Assembly: GCA_016868355.1 (NCBI GenBank)
Contig: VGHB01000004.1
Location: forward strand, 105,774-169,773
Direction: 5' to 3'
Source: Betaproteobacteria bacterium
GTDB taxonomy: Bacteria > Pseudomonadota > Gammaproteobacteria > Burkholderiales > Burkholderiaceae_C
Length of the DNA stretch: 64,000 nucleotides
How positions within the stretch are numbered: position 1 is the first letter of the stretch; each line of letters starts with the position of its first letter. The notes beneath the pieces are model-generated. The model did no database searches, was not told the DNA's origin, and worked only from the letters and a program-made list of their open reading frames with translations. A program made the translations under genes and the position numbers. Positions 12,903 through 20,617 of this stretch are shown here, piece by piece.

Positions 12903-14330
12903 ATGAACAACAGGTCCCTGGTGCGCGTTTGCTTTGCCCTGCTGCTGGGCCTGGCTGCTTTGGTTCCTCGCCTGTCCTGTGCCCAAGCCACCTGGGCACC
13001 GCCGGTACCCGTGCCCGGCGCTGCATCGGCTGCGCCGCCCGTACCGCTTGAACGGGTGGAGCGGGTGGGGCGGGTGGCGGCCATCAGTGGTGCTGCTCAA
13101 CTGTGGGACGCGCAGGATCGACAGTGGATTCCGCTGCAGCCCAACAGGCTGGTCACCGAGGGCGACCGCCTTCGCAGCGAGGCACAGGCCCGTGTGGAGA
13201 TCCAGGTGGGTACCTTGGCGCTTTGGATGGGCCCGAGCAGCGATGTGGACGTGCTGCGGCTGGATACCCAAGCGGCTCAGCTGCGGCTTAACCAGGGGCA
13301 CCTGGTGGCCCGAGTCCGCACCTCCGAGTGGGCCAGCTCGCTGCAGGTGCTGACCGGTGAACTGGTGGCGCAGCCCTTGGCGCCGGGCCTGTATCGGGTG
13401 GACCGAGACACGGTTTCCGGTGGGCGCTCTGCCGCTGCGACCTTGCGGGGTCTCTTGAGCGTGAATGCAGTCGATGCCCGCCTGCAGCTGGCTGGTGGCC
13501 AGCGCTTGGAGGTCATGGGCTCGCAGGCGGGCGGCGGTCTGCGAAACACGGTACTGCTCAGTGACGCCTTCGCCACTTGGGTTCAGGCGCGTGATCAGAT
13601 GCCCGACGACCCGGTGTCGGCCGCTGCTGCGCCTTGGCGGGAAGTGACGGGCCTGGAGACTTTGGAACGCTATGGCCGCTGGGAGCGCCATCCTGATGAA
13701 GGTTGGATATGGTCACCCCACACGGTCAGGCCTGGCTGGGAGCCTTTTCGGGAAGGCCGGTGGGTATGGGCCTACCCCTGGGGCTGGACCTGGCTGGATG
13801 ATGCGCCCTGGGGTTTTGCGCCGTCCCACTTCGGACGCTGGATCTACTGGAACAGCCGCTGGGTGTGGGCGCCGGGCGCGGCGCGCATCCGCCCTTTGCC
13901 ACCCAACACGGCCCCACCCTGGGTGCCGGAACACCGCACCGAACGCAAGCCGCGCCCCGAACCGGGCGAGCCGGGCTTACACCGCCCGCTACCACCTGGC
14001 GGGGCGGGGCTGCCGGGGGGAGTGCACAACCCACTCCTGCCGGGCCTGGACGAGCGGCCCCTTCGCCCCGACCGCCGTCATGGCATTGAGCGGCCGACTC
14101 GTGAGCCTATGCCCACAGACCCAGCAGGAGAGCGCCGATCGGACCGAGCGGTTGACCGCGTGATCGAGCGGCCGGTTGAGCGTCCCGTCGACCGACCACC
14201 ACCGGCCCTTCGCCCCGAACGTGGTGAGCCTGTTCGCAGCCCCCCCAAGCCGCTTGACCCACGCCCGGCAGACCGTCCGTCCAGCGACAAGCCCGATCGC
14301 CCAGACCGGTCCCGTCAACTCGCTCAGTAA
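12903..14330 (+). CDS. Exported FecR-domain protein with Trp-rich DUF6600-like region
   Basis: 475 residues. A signal peptide (about residues 1-27, ending LSCA before QATW) is followed by a FecR-like domain at about residues 45-200. Next comes a Trp/Gly-rich stretch (about 235-330) with repeats such as GRWERHPDEGWIW and GRWIYWNSRWVWAPG, as in DUF6600 proteins. The last 130 residues are Pro/Arg/Glu-rich low complexity (for example ERPVERPVDRPP). It is likely periplasmic or surface exposed. Unlike classical FecR it is not next to an ECF sigma factor and has no anti-sigma N-terminus. I do not know its function. It lies 69 bases after def and ends facing tesA. Confidence 0.75.
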   Translation: MNNRSLVRVCFALLLGLAALVPRLSCAQATWAPPVPVPGAASAAPPVPLERVERVGRVAAISGAAQLWDAQDRQWIPLQPNRLVTEGDRLRSEAQARVEIQVGTLALWMGPSSDVDVLRLDTQAAQLRLNQGHLVARVRTSEWASSLQVLTGELVAQPLAPGLYRVDRDTVSGGRSAAATLRGLLSVNAVDARLQLAGGQRLEVMGSQAGGGLRNTVLLSDAFATWVQARDQMPDDPVSAAAAPWREVTGLETLERYGRWERHPDEGWIWSPHTVRPGWEPFREGRWVWAYPWGWTWLDDAPWGFAPSHFGRWIYWNSRWVWAPGAARIRPLPPNTAPPWVPEHRTERKPRPEPGEPGLHRPLPPGGAGLPGGVHNPLLPGLDERPLRPDRRHGIERPTREPMPTDPAGERRSDRAVDRVIERPVERPVDRPPPALRPERGEPVRSPPKPLDPRPADRPSSDKPDRPDRSRQLAQ

Positions 14331-14395
14331 CACCACCGGTGGCCCGCCGAGCCCTGGGCAAGCAGGCGCCGGCTTGGCGCGCAGCTTGCACCGCC

Positions 14396-15076
14396 TTAGG
14401 TGCCTAAGGGCCGCTTGGGGAGCAAACGGTTTAGCGCTGGCCAGACGTTATCCAGCATTAAGGGGTGGGCGGCTTCCTTGGGGTGTATGCGGTCGGCTTG
14501 GAACAGCTCATCGGCCTTGGGGCTGTCAGCGACCCCCTTAAGCAAAAACGGAACCAAGCCGGTCTGGGCTGATTGGGCTACTTCCACAAACACCGCTGCA
14601 AAGGCGTCTGTGTAGGCCTTGCCGTAGTTCGGGGGTACCTGCATGCCCAACAACAAAACCTGCGCCCCGGTGCTTTGCGCCGCACGCGTCATGGCGAGGA
14701 GGTTGTCACGTGTGCTGGTGATGGGCAGTCCGCGCAGGGCGTCGTTGCCGCCGAGTTCAATCAGCACATGCGTGGGCTTGTGTTGCTGCAAAAGCGCGGC
14801 CAAGCGTGAGCGTCCGCCGGCTGTGGTGTCGCCGCTGATGCTGGCATTGACCACACGTGCCCCGCGCTGTTCCTGGTCTAGGCGTTTTTGCAGCAGGGCG
14901 ACCCAGCCGGTGCCCCGCGAGATGCCGTATTCGGCCGACAAGCTGTCGCCCACGACCAAGATCACGGCTGCTTGCGCGGCAAGCCCTGGCCACGCGTACG
15001 CCGCCAGGATCAGGCTACAGTGCCTAACCCAAGTGCGGCGGCTGAGTGGTTCGGCTGCGATCAAACGGCCAGACAT
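14396..15076 (-). CDS. tesA: Arylesterase / acyl-CoA thioesterase I, GDSL family
   Basis: 226 residues. Secreted SGNH hydrolase. A signal peptide of about 36 residues (Arg-rich start, then LILAAYAWPGLAAQA) leads into the nucleophile motif VVGDSLSAEYG (Ser45), the block III motif GGNDALRGL, and the C-terminal Asp-His pair in DRIHP. Family members act as lysophospholipase, thioesterase and arylesterase in the periplasm. The ATG at 15076 overlaps the start codon of the divergent YbbA-type gene; a TTG four codons on is an alternative. A longer open frame to 15223 would lie wholly inside ybbA and is rejected. The tesA/ybbA divergent pair is also found in E. coli. Confidence 0.9.
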   Translation of the reverse strand: MSGRLIAAEPLSRRTWVRHCSLILAAYAWPGLAAQAAVILVVGDSLSAEYGISRGTGWVALLQKRLDQEQRGARVVNASISGDTTAGGRSRLAALLQQHKPTHVLIELGGNDALRGLPITSTRDNLLAMTRAAQSTGAQVLLLGMQVPPNYGKAYTDAFAAVFVEVAQSAQTGLVPFLLKGVADSPKADELFQADRIHPKEAAHPLMLDNVWPALNRLLPKRPLGT

Positions 15077-15752
15077 GACAGATGCCCTGATGGTGGTGGA
15101 GCACGTGAGCAAGCGCGTGCGGGATGCGGATGGTGAACTCACGATTCTCGACGATGTGAGCTTTGAGTTGCCCACGCGCCAAACCGTGGCGATCGTGGGG
15201 GCTTCGGGCTCTGGGAAGAGCACCTTGTTGTCAATCCTTGCGGGGTTGGATACCCCTTCTGAGGGTCGGGTGCAGGTTCAGGGCCAGAACCTGTTTGGCC
15301 TTGACGAGGACCGACGCGCCGACCTGCGGGCGCGGCGCATGGGATTCGTGTTCCAAAGCTTCCAGCTGTTGGCCCACTTAAGTGCACTTGAAAACGTGAT
15401 GCTGCCGCTGGAGTTGATGGGATATCCCAAGCCACGCCAGCAAGCCCTGGAGATGTTGGACCGGGTGGGTCTGAGTTCCCGGGTGGGGCACTACCCCAAG
15501 GTCTTGTCGGGCGGTGAACAGCAACGGGTGGCTCTGGCGCGCGCCTTTATTGTGCGGCCAGCCTTGCTGTTGGCAGATGAGCCCACCGGTAGCTTGGACC
15601 ACGCCACAGGCGAGCGCATCATGGACTTGATCTTCCGCATGAACCGAGACGAAGGTACCACCTTGGTCATGGTCACGCACGACCAAACGATTGCCGATCG
15701 CTGCGACCGCCGTCTGGTGATTGATGCTGGGCGGCTTACTGAGCGAACTTGA
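15075..15752 (+). CDS. ybbA: ABC transporter ATPase, YbbA type
   Basis: 225 residues. A single ABC domain of the LolD/MacB/YbbA class: Walker A GASGSGKST, Q-loop FVFQSFQLL, signature LSGGEQQRVALARAF, Walker B LLLADEPTGSLD and H-loop MVTHD. The divergent tesA beside it is the arrangement of E. coli ybbA. In E. coli ybbA is followed by the large permease ybbP; here the next gene is ppiC on the other strand, so this ATPase has no partner in the window. The ATG overlaps the tesA start; ATG at 15090 is an alternative. The 3' end overlaps ppiC by 17 bases, tail to tail. Confidence 0.9.
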   Translation: MTDALMVVEHVSKRVRDADGELTILDDVSFELPTRQTVAIVGASGSGKSTLLSILAGLDTPSEGRVQVQGQNLFGLDEDRRADLRARRMGFVFQSFQLLAHLSALENVMLPLELMGYPKPRQQALEMLDRVGLSSRVGHYPKVLSGGEQQRVALARAFIVRPALLLADEPTGSLDHATGERIMDLIFRMNRDEGTTLVMVTHDQTIADRCDRRLVIDAGRLTERT

Positions 15753-16521
15753 AGTCGGTCTTGGCGCGGTCGCGCAGGCCCTGCTGATAAGCCTGCAACT
15801 TGTTCTGCACCATCTGCTGAGAGATGCGATCGCGCACCTCTTCCAGCGGCGGGAATTGCGCTTCACGCGTATCTTCCAGGCGGATGATGTGCCAGCCGAA
15901 CTGTGATCGGACCGGCTCGCTGGTCTCGCCCTTTTTCAGTTTGGCCATGGCCTGACCGAACTCAGGCACATATGACTCGGGCCTGGCGTAGTCGAGATCG
16001 CCGCCGCGCTGGGCTGAACCGGGGTCCTTGGAGTGCTTCTTTGCCAAGTCATCGAAGCTGGCGCCCCCCTTGAGTTGGGCCGCCAAAGTTTTGGCCTCGT
16101 CTTCCTTTTCGACCAGGATATGACGGGCGCGGTACTCCGAGCCTTGTGCCTGAGCCTTGTACTTGTCGTACTCAGACTTGATCTCGGCATCGGTGGGTGG
16201 GTTCTTGCGTTGCCAATCGGCAAAGAGTTCACGGATCAGCAGCGTTTGGCGCAGCAATTCCATCTGAGCGCGGTAGTCGGGCGTCGTGGCAATGCCGCGT
16301 CGCTCAGCTTCTTGCGCAAAGATCTCACGCAGAACCACCTCTTCTCGCACCCGAGCCTCAAGCTCGGGCGTGACCGGCTGGCCGCTGCGGCTGGCCTGCT
16401 GCATCAGCGTGTCCATGCGCGACTTGGGTACCGGTTTGCCATTGACGTTGGCCACGTTTTGGGCCGTTGCCCAGATCGGAAAGGCGGCAGTGGCCGCCAG
16501 CATCAGAAGCTTCTTGCTCAT
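15736..16521 (-). CDS. Periplasmic peptidylprolyl isomerase, parvulin type
   Basis: 261 residues. A signal peptide (MSKKLLMLAATAAFPIWATA) is followed by a SurA-like N-terminal helical segment and a PpiC/parvulin domain at about residues 130-230: YRARHILVEKEDEAK, FDDLAKKHSKDPGSAQRGGDL and VRSQFGWHIIRLEDTR are all family motifs. It should help fold exported proteins in the periplasm. It is the last gene of the msrB-yciB-bolA-ppiC line, 12 bases after bolA. No lipobox or C-terminal anchor is visible. Confidence 0.93.
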   Translation of the reverse strand: MSKKLLMLAATAAFPIWATAQNVANVNGKPVPKSRMDTLMQQASRSGQPVTPELEARVREEVVLREIFAQEAERRGIATTPDYRAQMELLRQTLLIRELFADWQRKNPPTDAEIKSEYDKYKAQAQGSEYRARHILVEKEDEAKTLAAQLKGGASFDDLAKKHSKDPGSAQRGGDLDYARPESYVPEFGQAMAKLKKGETSEPVRSQFGWHIIRLEDTREAQFPPLEEVRDRISQQMVQNKLQAYQQGLRDRAKTDFKFAQ

Positions 16522-16533
16522 GGAGGGGGAGGG

Positions 16534-16905
16534 TCAGTCGTGGGGGCTGCGGGCCTGAATGGCCAGGGCATGAATCCCGCGAGATACAAGCCCCTGCAGG
16601 GCATCATACACAAGCCGGTGTCGTGCAACCCGGCTCAGTCCCTCAAAGCGGTCGCTGAGGATTCTCACCGTGTAGTGCCCACCCTCACGCGCACCGGTGT
16701 GGCCCGCATGCAGGTGGCTGTCGTCGACTACCTCCAACTCCTGGGGGGCCAGGGCCGTGATCAGCGCCTGGGTGATGGCCGCCCGGTCTGCCTTGGGAAT
16801 CGTTGCGGGCTGTGCTGGGGAGTGAGCCTGCGGTGCAGCACTTGCCGGGTCGACTTCGACAGGAAGGACGCGGGCCGCAGGGGGTTTGCTTGGTGGCTGG
16901 CTCAT
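16534..16905 (-). CDS. bolA: BolA family protein
   Basis: 123 residues, of which about the last 85 form the BolA domain. The conserved histidine region reads VVDDSHLHAGHTG, followed by GGHYTVRILSDRFEGLSRVARHRLVYDAL. Family members bind monothiol glutaredoxins and Fe-S clusters and may act on transcription or envelope shape. The first 38 residues are a Pro/Ala-rich extension without family matches, so a shorter start is possible, though the ATG at 16905 overlaps the yciB stop by four bases, which supports it. Confidence 0.93.
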   Translation of the reverse strand: MSQPPSKPPAARVLPVEVDPASAAPQAHSPAQPATIPKADRAAITQALITALAPQELEVVDDSHLHAGHTGAREGGHYTVRILSDRFEGLSRVARHRLVYDALQGLVSRGIHALAIQARSPHD

Positions 16906-17534
16906 CGGGACCCTTCTGGTTCTTCAATCAGGTGGCGGGAAACCCAAATCGCTTGGGCCACAGAGAAGGCCAGCAACAGGCCCATGCTGCCAAAGAGCTT
17001 GAAATTGACCCAGGTGGCGGTGTCGAAACCGTACGCCACCCACAGGTTCAGGCCCCCCATGGTGACAAAGAAAGCAGCCCACGCTTGGCTCAGGCGCCAC
17101 CAAATCGGCTCGGGCAGCCTCATCTGCGTACCGAGCAGGCTGCGAAGCAGGTTGCGCTTCCAAACCCACTGACCCAGCAGCAGGGCACTCCCCATGGCCC
17201 AGTAAAGCACCGTGGGTTTGAGCTTGATGAAGGTTTCGCTGTGAAACCAAACCGTTGCAGCGCCCAGCACCACGACCAAGGCCAGGCTCACCCACAGCAT
17301 CGTGTCCACCGTGCGCCCGCTCGCCTTGAGTAAGGCCACCTGAAACCCGGTGGCCACCATGACCACGAGCGTAGCCAGCAACACGGGCGCCACCTCGGGC
17401 GTGACCACACCGCCTTGCACCAGGAATCCCAGGTGCTGTGTGGCCCAAGATGCGGCCTGGTCAGGGTGCCCCTCGGCCCACTTGAAAGCCAAAAAGAACA
17501 GGACGATAGGCAGAAAGTCCAGCAGCAGCTTCAA
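16902..17534 (-). CDS. yciB: Inner membrane septation protein A (YciB/IspZ)
   Basis: 210 residues, five or six membrane segments, opening [18 protein letters not shown], which is the family N-terminus with Leu where Met is usual. The start is therefore TTG at 17534. That TTG shares bases with the TGA of msrB (TTGA), so translation is probably coupled. The open frame continues upstream to 17627 but only within msrB. YciB is needed for normal septation in some bacteria and interacts with envelope growth proteins. It overlaps bolA by four bases. Confidence 0.92.
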   Translation of the reverse strand: MKLLLDFLPIVLFFLAFKWAEGHPDQAASWATQHLGFLVQGGVVTPEVAPVLLATLVVMVATGFQVALLKASGRTVDTMLWVSLALVVVLGAATVWFHSETFIKLKPTVLYWAMGSALLLGQWVWKRNLLRSLLGTQMRLPEPIWWRLSQAWAAFFVTMGGLNLWVAYGFDTATWVNFKLFGSMGLLLAFSVAQAIWVSRHLIEEPEGSR

Positions 17535-18004
17535 GTTGGGGCTCCGTTTGGGCTGGATGGGGGAGCGCTTGCGGAGGAATCCTGCGGTGTGCTGGCGGTA
17601 AACGAAAGCGAGGCCGAGTTGATGCAATACCGCAAGCCGGTCGGCTGCGGCCCGTCCTCAAAAACATGCCCGAGGTGTGCGCCGCACTGTCGGCAGCGCA
17701 CTTCAACCCGAACCATGCCATGGCTGTGGTCAGGCAGCGCTTCGATCACCTGGTCATTCACCGGCTCCCAATAGCTGGGCCAGCCGCAGCCCGCGTCGAA
17801 TTTCGCTTTGGACTGGAACAGCCGTGTGCCGCAGCACACGCAGTCGTAGTGCCCGCCTTCCCAGTGATCCCAAAACCGTCCGGTGAAGGCGCGCTCTGTG
17901 GCGGCCCGGCGGGTCACCTGAAACTCGATGTCGCCCAAGGTTTGGCGCCATTGCGCTTCGGGCTTGCGAATGGGGTAGCGGGGGTCGTCGTTGGAGTGGG
18001 GCAT
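17531..18004 (-). CDS. msrB: Peptide-methionine (R)-S-oxide reductase
   Basis: 157 residues. Reduces the R epimer of oxidised methionine. Zinc cysteines come as CVCC (Cys55 and Cys58) and CRQC (Cys104 and Cys107). The catalytic cysteine is in [11 protein letters not shown] (Cys127). Family proteins usually end shortly after this motif; here about 25 Ser/Pro-rich residues follow. I chose the ATG giving [11 protein letters not shown]; the longer frame to 18124 adds 40 residues with no family character. First gene of the operon with yciB, bolA and ppiC. Confidence 0.94.
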   Translation of the reverse strand: MPHSNDDPRYPIRKPEAQWRQTLGDIEFQVTRRAATERAFTGRFWDHWEGGHYDCVCCGTRLFQSKAKFDAGCGWPSYWEPVNDQVIEALPDHSHGMVRVEVRCRQCGAHLGHVFEDGPQPTGLRYCINSASLSFTASTPQDSSASAPPSSPNGAPT

Positions 18005-18225
18005 GGTCGAAGGGTTCTGGGTCGGCAGGGCGCGCAAGCCCCAGGGCGGGTGGGTTGTAGACAGGCAAGACAAACATAATTGGAACTCTGGGCAAAACCC
18101 TGACTCCGCTGGGGGTCTTGGCATGATTGTGGGGTATGCCCTGAGTTTGATTGTGTCGGTGTTCCGGTACCTTTTGGCCCCACAACTCCACTGTTCCTGC
18201 AGTTTGATTGAAGGAGAACCTCAAG
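18005..18225. other. Divergent intergenic region, msrB / LIV importer
   Basis: 221 bases between divergent genes must hold promoters in both directions. I see no convincing -35/-10 pair. The only clear element is the Shine-Dalgarno AAGGAGAA at 18211-18218 before the binding-protein gene. TTGATT occurs twice (18148 and 18205), without a matching -10 element. Confidence 0.4.
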
Positions 18226-19476
18226 ATGAATCGCTACACCCGCACGATCCTGGCCGCATCCATGGCCACCGGTATGGCTTTGAGCGCTGGCATGGCCCAC
18301 GCGCAAAAGGGAGAGACCATCAAGATCGCCTGGATCGACGCGCTGACCGGCCTGACGGCGGCCACAGGCAAAAACCAACTGCAGGGCTTTCAGTTCCTCG
18401 CTGAGCAGTTCAGCAAGTCCAACTCGGCTGGTGTCAAGTTCGAGATCATGCCCTTTGACAACAAACTCAGCCCGCAGGAAACCGTGAGCGTTCTGCAGGC
18501 GGCCATCGACAAAGGCGTGCGCTATGTGGCACAGGGCACAGGCAGCGGCCCTGCGGCTGCCATCATCGACTTCTTGGCCCGCTATAACGAGCGCAATCCG
18601 GGTAAAGAGGTGCTGTTCCTGAACTACGCCGCAGTCGATCCCGCACTCACCAACGAGCGGTGTAACTTCTGGCACTTCCGCCTGGACGCGGACACCTCAA
18701 TGAAGATGGAAGCCTTGAGCACCTTCATGCAGGGTCAGAAGGACATCAAAAAGGTGTACCTGATCAACCAAAACTATTCACATGGTCAACAGGTGGTCAA
18801 GTACGCCAAGGAGAACCTGGCTCGTAAGCGCCCCGACATACAAATCGTGGGTGAGGATCTCACGCCATTGGCGCAGACTCGTGATTTTGCTCCCTACATC
18901 GCCAAGATCAAGGCTTCAGGCGCTGACACGGTGGTCACCGGCAATTGGTCGTCTGACCTCACGCTGCTGATCAAGGCGGCCAATGACGCAGGCCTAGATG
19001 CCAATTTCTACACCTACTACGCCTCGGTCAGTGGCACCCCCACCGCCCTGGGCCCCAATGCCGCTGGCCGCGTGTACCAGGTGGGCATCATGTCTTACGA
19101 GTCCCCCGAGGCCCGCAAGATCATGGACGCTTACAAGGCGAAGTTCAACGACGACTTTTACACGGCCCAGATCTTCAGCGCCTACCAGCTGTTGAGCGCG
19201 GCCATGACCAAGGCCAAGAGCACCGATCCGCTCAAGGTGGCATTTGCCCTGGAGGGCCTGGAGGCCAAGGGCCTGTCGGGCGAGGTACAAATGCGCAAGA
19301 CCGACCACCAGTTGCAGCAGCATGTGTTCATCAGCCGCTGGGAAAAGGCCGGTGCCAAACCCAACGATTACAGCGTTGAAAACACCGGCTACAACTTTCG
19401 CACCATTCGTACCTTCGAGCCCTATGTGGCCAGCACGCCGACCTCGTGCCAGATGAAGCGCCCGAATCCGCGCTAA
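18226..19476 (+). CDS. LIV-type ABC transporter substrate-binding protein
   Basis: 416 residues. A signal peptide (MNRYTRTILAASMATGMALSAGMAHA) precedes a type I periplasmic binding fold of the Leu/Ile/Val class (Peripla_BP_6): IKIAWIDALTGLTAATGKN, then VTGNWSSDLTLLIKAANDAG, and YAYQ-type late motifs. Start chosen at the ATG six codons inside the open frame because of the strong AAGGAGAA upstream and the clean signal peptide. It is followed by a strong hairpin terminator before livH, which would raise its expression relative to the membrane genes. The adjoining beta-oxidation genes suggest an organic acid rather than an amino acid as ligand, but that is inference. Confidence 0.92.
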   Translation: MNRYTRTILAASMATGMALSAGMAHAQKGETIKIAWIDALTGLTAATGKNQLQGFQFLAEQFSKSNSAGVKFEIMPFDNKLSPQETVSVLQAAIDKGVRYVAQGTGSGPAAAIIDFLARYNERNPGKEVLFLNYAAVDPALTNERCNFWHFRLDADTSMKMEALSTFMQGQKDIKKVYLINQNYSHGQQVVKYAKENLARKRPDIQIVGEDLTPLAQTRDFAPYIAKIKASGADTVVTGNWSSDLTLLIKAANDAGLDANFYTYYASVSGTPTALGPNAAGRVYQVGIMSYESPEARKIMDAYKAKFNDDFYTAQIFSAYQLLSAAMTKAKSTDPLKVAFALEGLEAKGLSGEVQMRKTDHQLQQHVFISRWEKAGAKPNDYSVENTGYNFRTIRTFEPYVASTPTSCQMKRPNPR

Positions 19477-19494
19477 GCTGTTGGCCTGAACCGG

Positions 19495-19528
19495 GGGCCC
19501 TTCAGGCGAAAGCCTGCAGGGCCCTTTT
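19495..19528 (+). terminator. Hairpin terminator between binding protein and livH
   Basis: A 13-base stem with a single mismatch (19495-19507 with 19512-19524), a GAAA tetraloop and TTTT. Placed 19 bases after the binding-protein stop and 40 before livH. It would act as a partial terminator or as an RNA-stabilising 3' structure. Confidence 0.85.
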
Positions 19529-19567
19529 CTCGAATGTCACTCGGACGCCCATAGGACCCCGCGGCAG

Positions 19568-20599
19568 GTGGACCAAGTCCTGATCAACATCCTCAACGGC
19601 ATCAGCGCCGGTCTGTTGCTGTTTATGCTCAGCTCTGGGCTGACGCTCATCTTCAGCATGATGGGCGTGCTCAATTTCGCCCACACCAGCTTCTATATGG
19701 TGGGGGCCTATCTGGCGTACTCCATGTCCCAGGCCGTGGGTTTCTGGCCTGCCTTCTTGGTGGCTCCGTTGGTGGTGGGGGTGATGGGCGCCGTGTTCGA
19801 GCGGTACGCCTTGCGCAAGGTCCACAAATTTGGTCATGTGCCCGAACTGCTGGTGACCTTTGGTCTGTCTTACGTGGTCCTGGAGGTGGTCAAGCTGGTA
19901 TGGGGCCTGTCCAACGTGCCCTTTTCGCCGCCAGAGGTGCTGCAGGGCTCTGCCTTTACCGTGATGCAATCCAGTGAAACCGGCTTGGGTCTCATGCTCG
20001 GGGCTGCGCCCAAGGCCCTGTGCGTGGGCAACGACACGGTGAAGTTGGCGTGCTCCACATTCCCAGCCGCGCGCTTTTTCATCATGGCTGTAGCCGTGGT
20101 GATGCTGCTTTTCCTGTGGTTACTGCTCACCCGGACCCGCATTGGCCTGGTCATTCAGGCCGCCCTCACCCACCCAGAGATGGTGGAGGCTTTGGGGCAC
20201 AACGTACCACGGGTGCTGATGCTGGTCTTCGGCAGTGGTTGTGCGTTGGCAGGCCTGGCCGGGGTGATTGGGGGCATGACCTTCATCACTGAACCCTCAA
20301 TGGCTGCAATCGTGGGCTCGATTGTGTTCGTGGTGGTGGTGGTGGGTGGCATGGGCTCACTGGCCGGCGCCTTCGTGGGTTCACTGGTGATTGGACTGCT
20401 GCAGACCTTGCCTTTGACCGTGGACCATTCGCTGGCCGATGCTGCTCGATCCTTGGGTTGGGCCGTTACGCCACAGACTTTTGGTTACCCATTCCTCAAG
20501 ATCACCTTGTCTCAAGCAGCACCCATCCTGCCTTACCTGCTGCTGGTCTTGATTCTGATCTTCAGGCCCAAGGGCCTGCTGGGCACCCGTGAAGACTGA
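19568..20599 (+). CDS. livH: LIV-type ABC transporter permease, LivH family
   Basis: 343 residues, eight or more membrane segments, opening MDQVLINILNGISAGLLLFMLSSGLTLIF, the LivH N-terminus. The motif GVLNFAHTSFYMVGAYLAY near residue 35 and GGMGSLAGAFVGSLVIGL near residue 260 are typical. The start is GTG with a poor Shine-Dalgarno. It contains a longer loop between about residues 120 and 160 (including CVGNDTVKLACS) than E. coli LivH. Forms the channel with LivM. Confidence 0.92.
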   Translation: MDQVLINILNGISAGLLLFMLSSGLTLIFSMMGVLNFAHTSFYMVGAYLAYSMSQAVGFWPAFLVAPLVVGVMGAVFERYALRKVHKFGHVPELLVTFGLSYVVLEVVKLVWGLSNVPFSPPEVLQGSAFTVMQSSETGLGLMLGAAPKALCVGNDTVKLACSTFPAARFFIMAVAVVMLLFLWLLLTRTRIGLVIQAALTHPEMVEALGHNVPRVLMLVFGSGCALAGLAGVIGGMTFITEPSMAAIVGSIVFVVVVVGGMGSLAGAFVGSLVIGLLQTLPLTVDHSLADAARSLGWAVTPQTFGYPFLKITLSQAAPILPYLLLVLILIFRPKGLLGTRED

Positions 20600-20617
20600 G
20601 CGGGGAGCCTCCACACC

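Noticed and set aside
16033..17172. 379-codon open frame on the plus strand
   Set aside because: Antisense to ppiC, bolA and yciB, which form a well supported operon.
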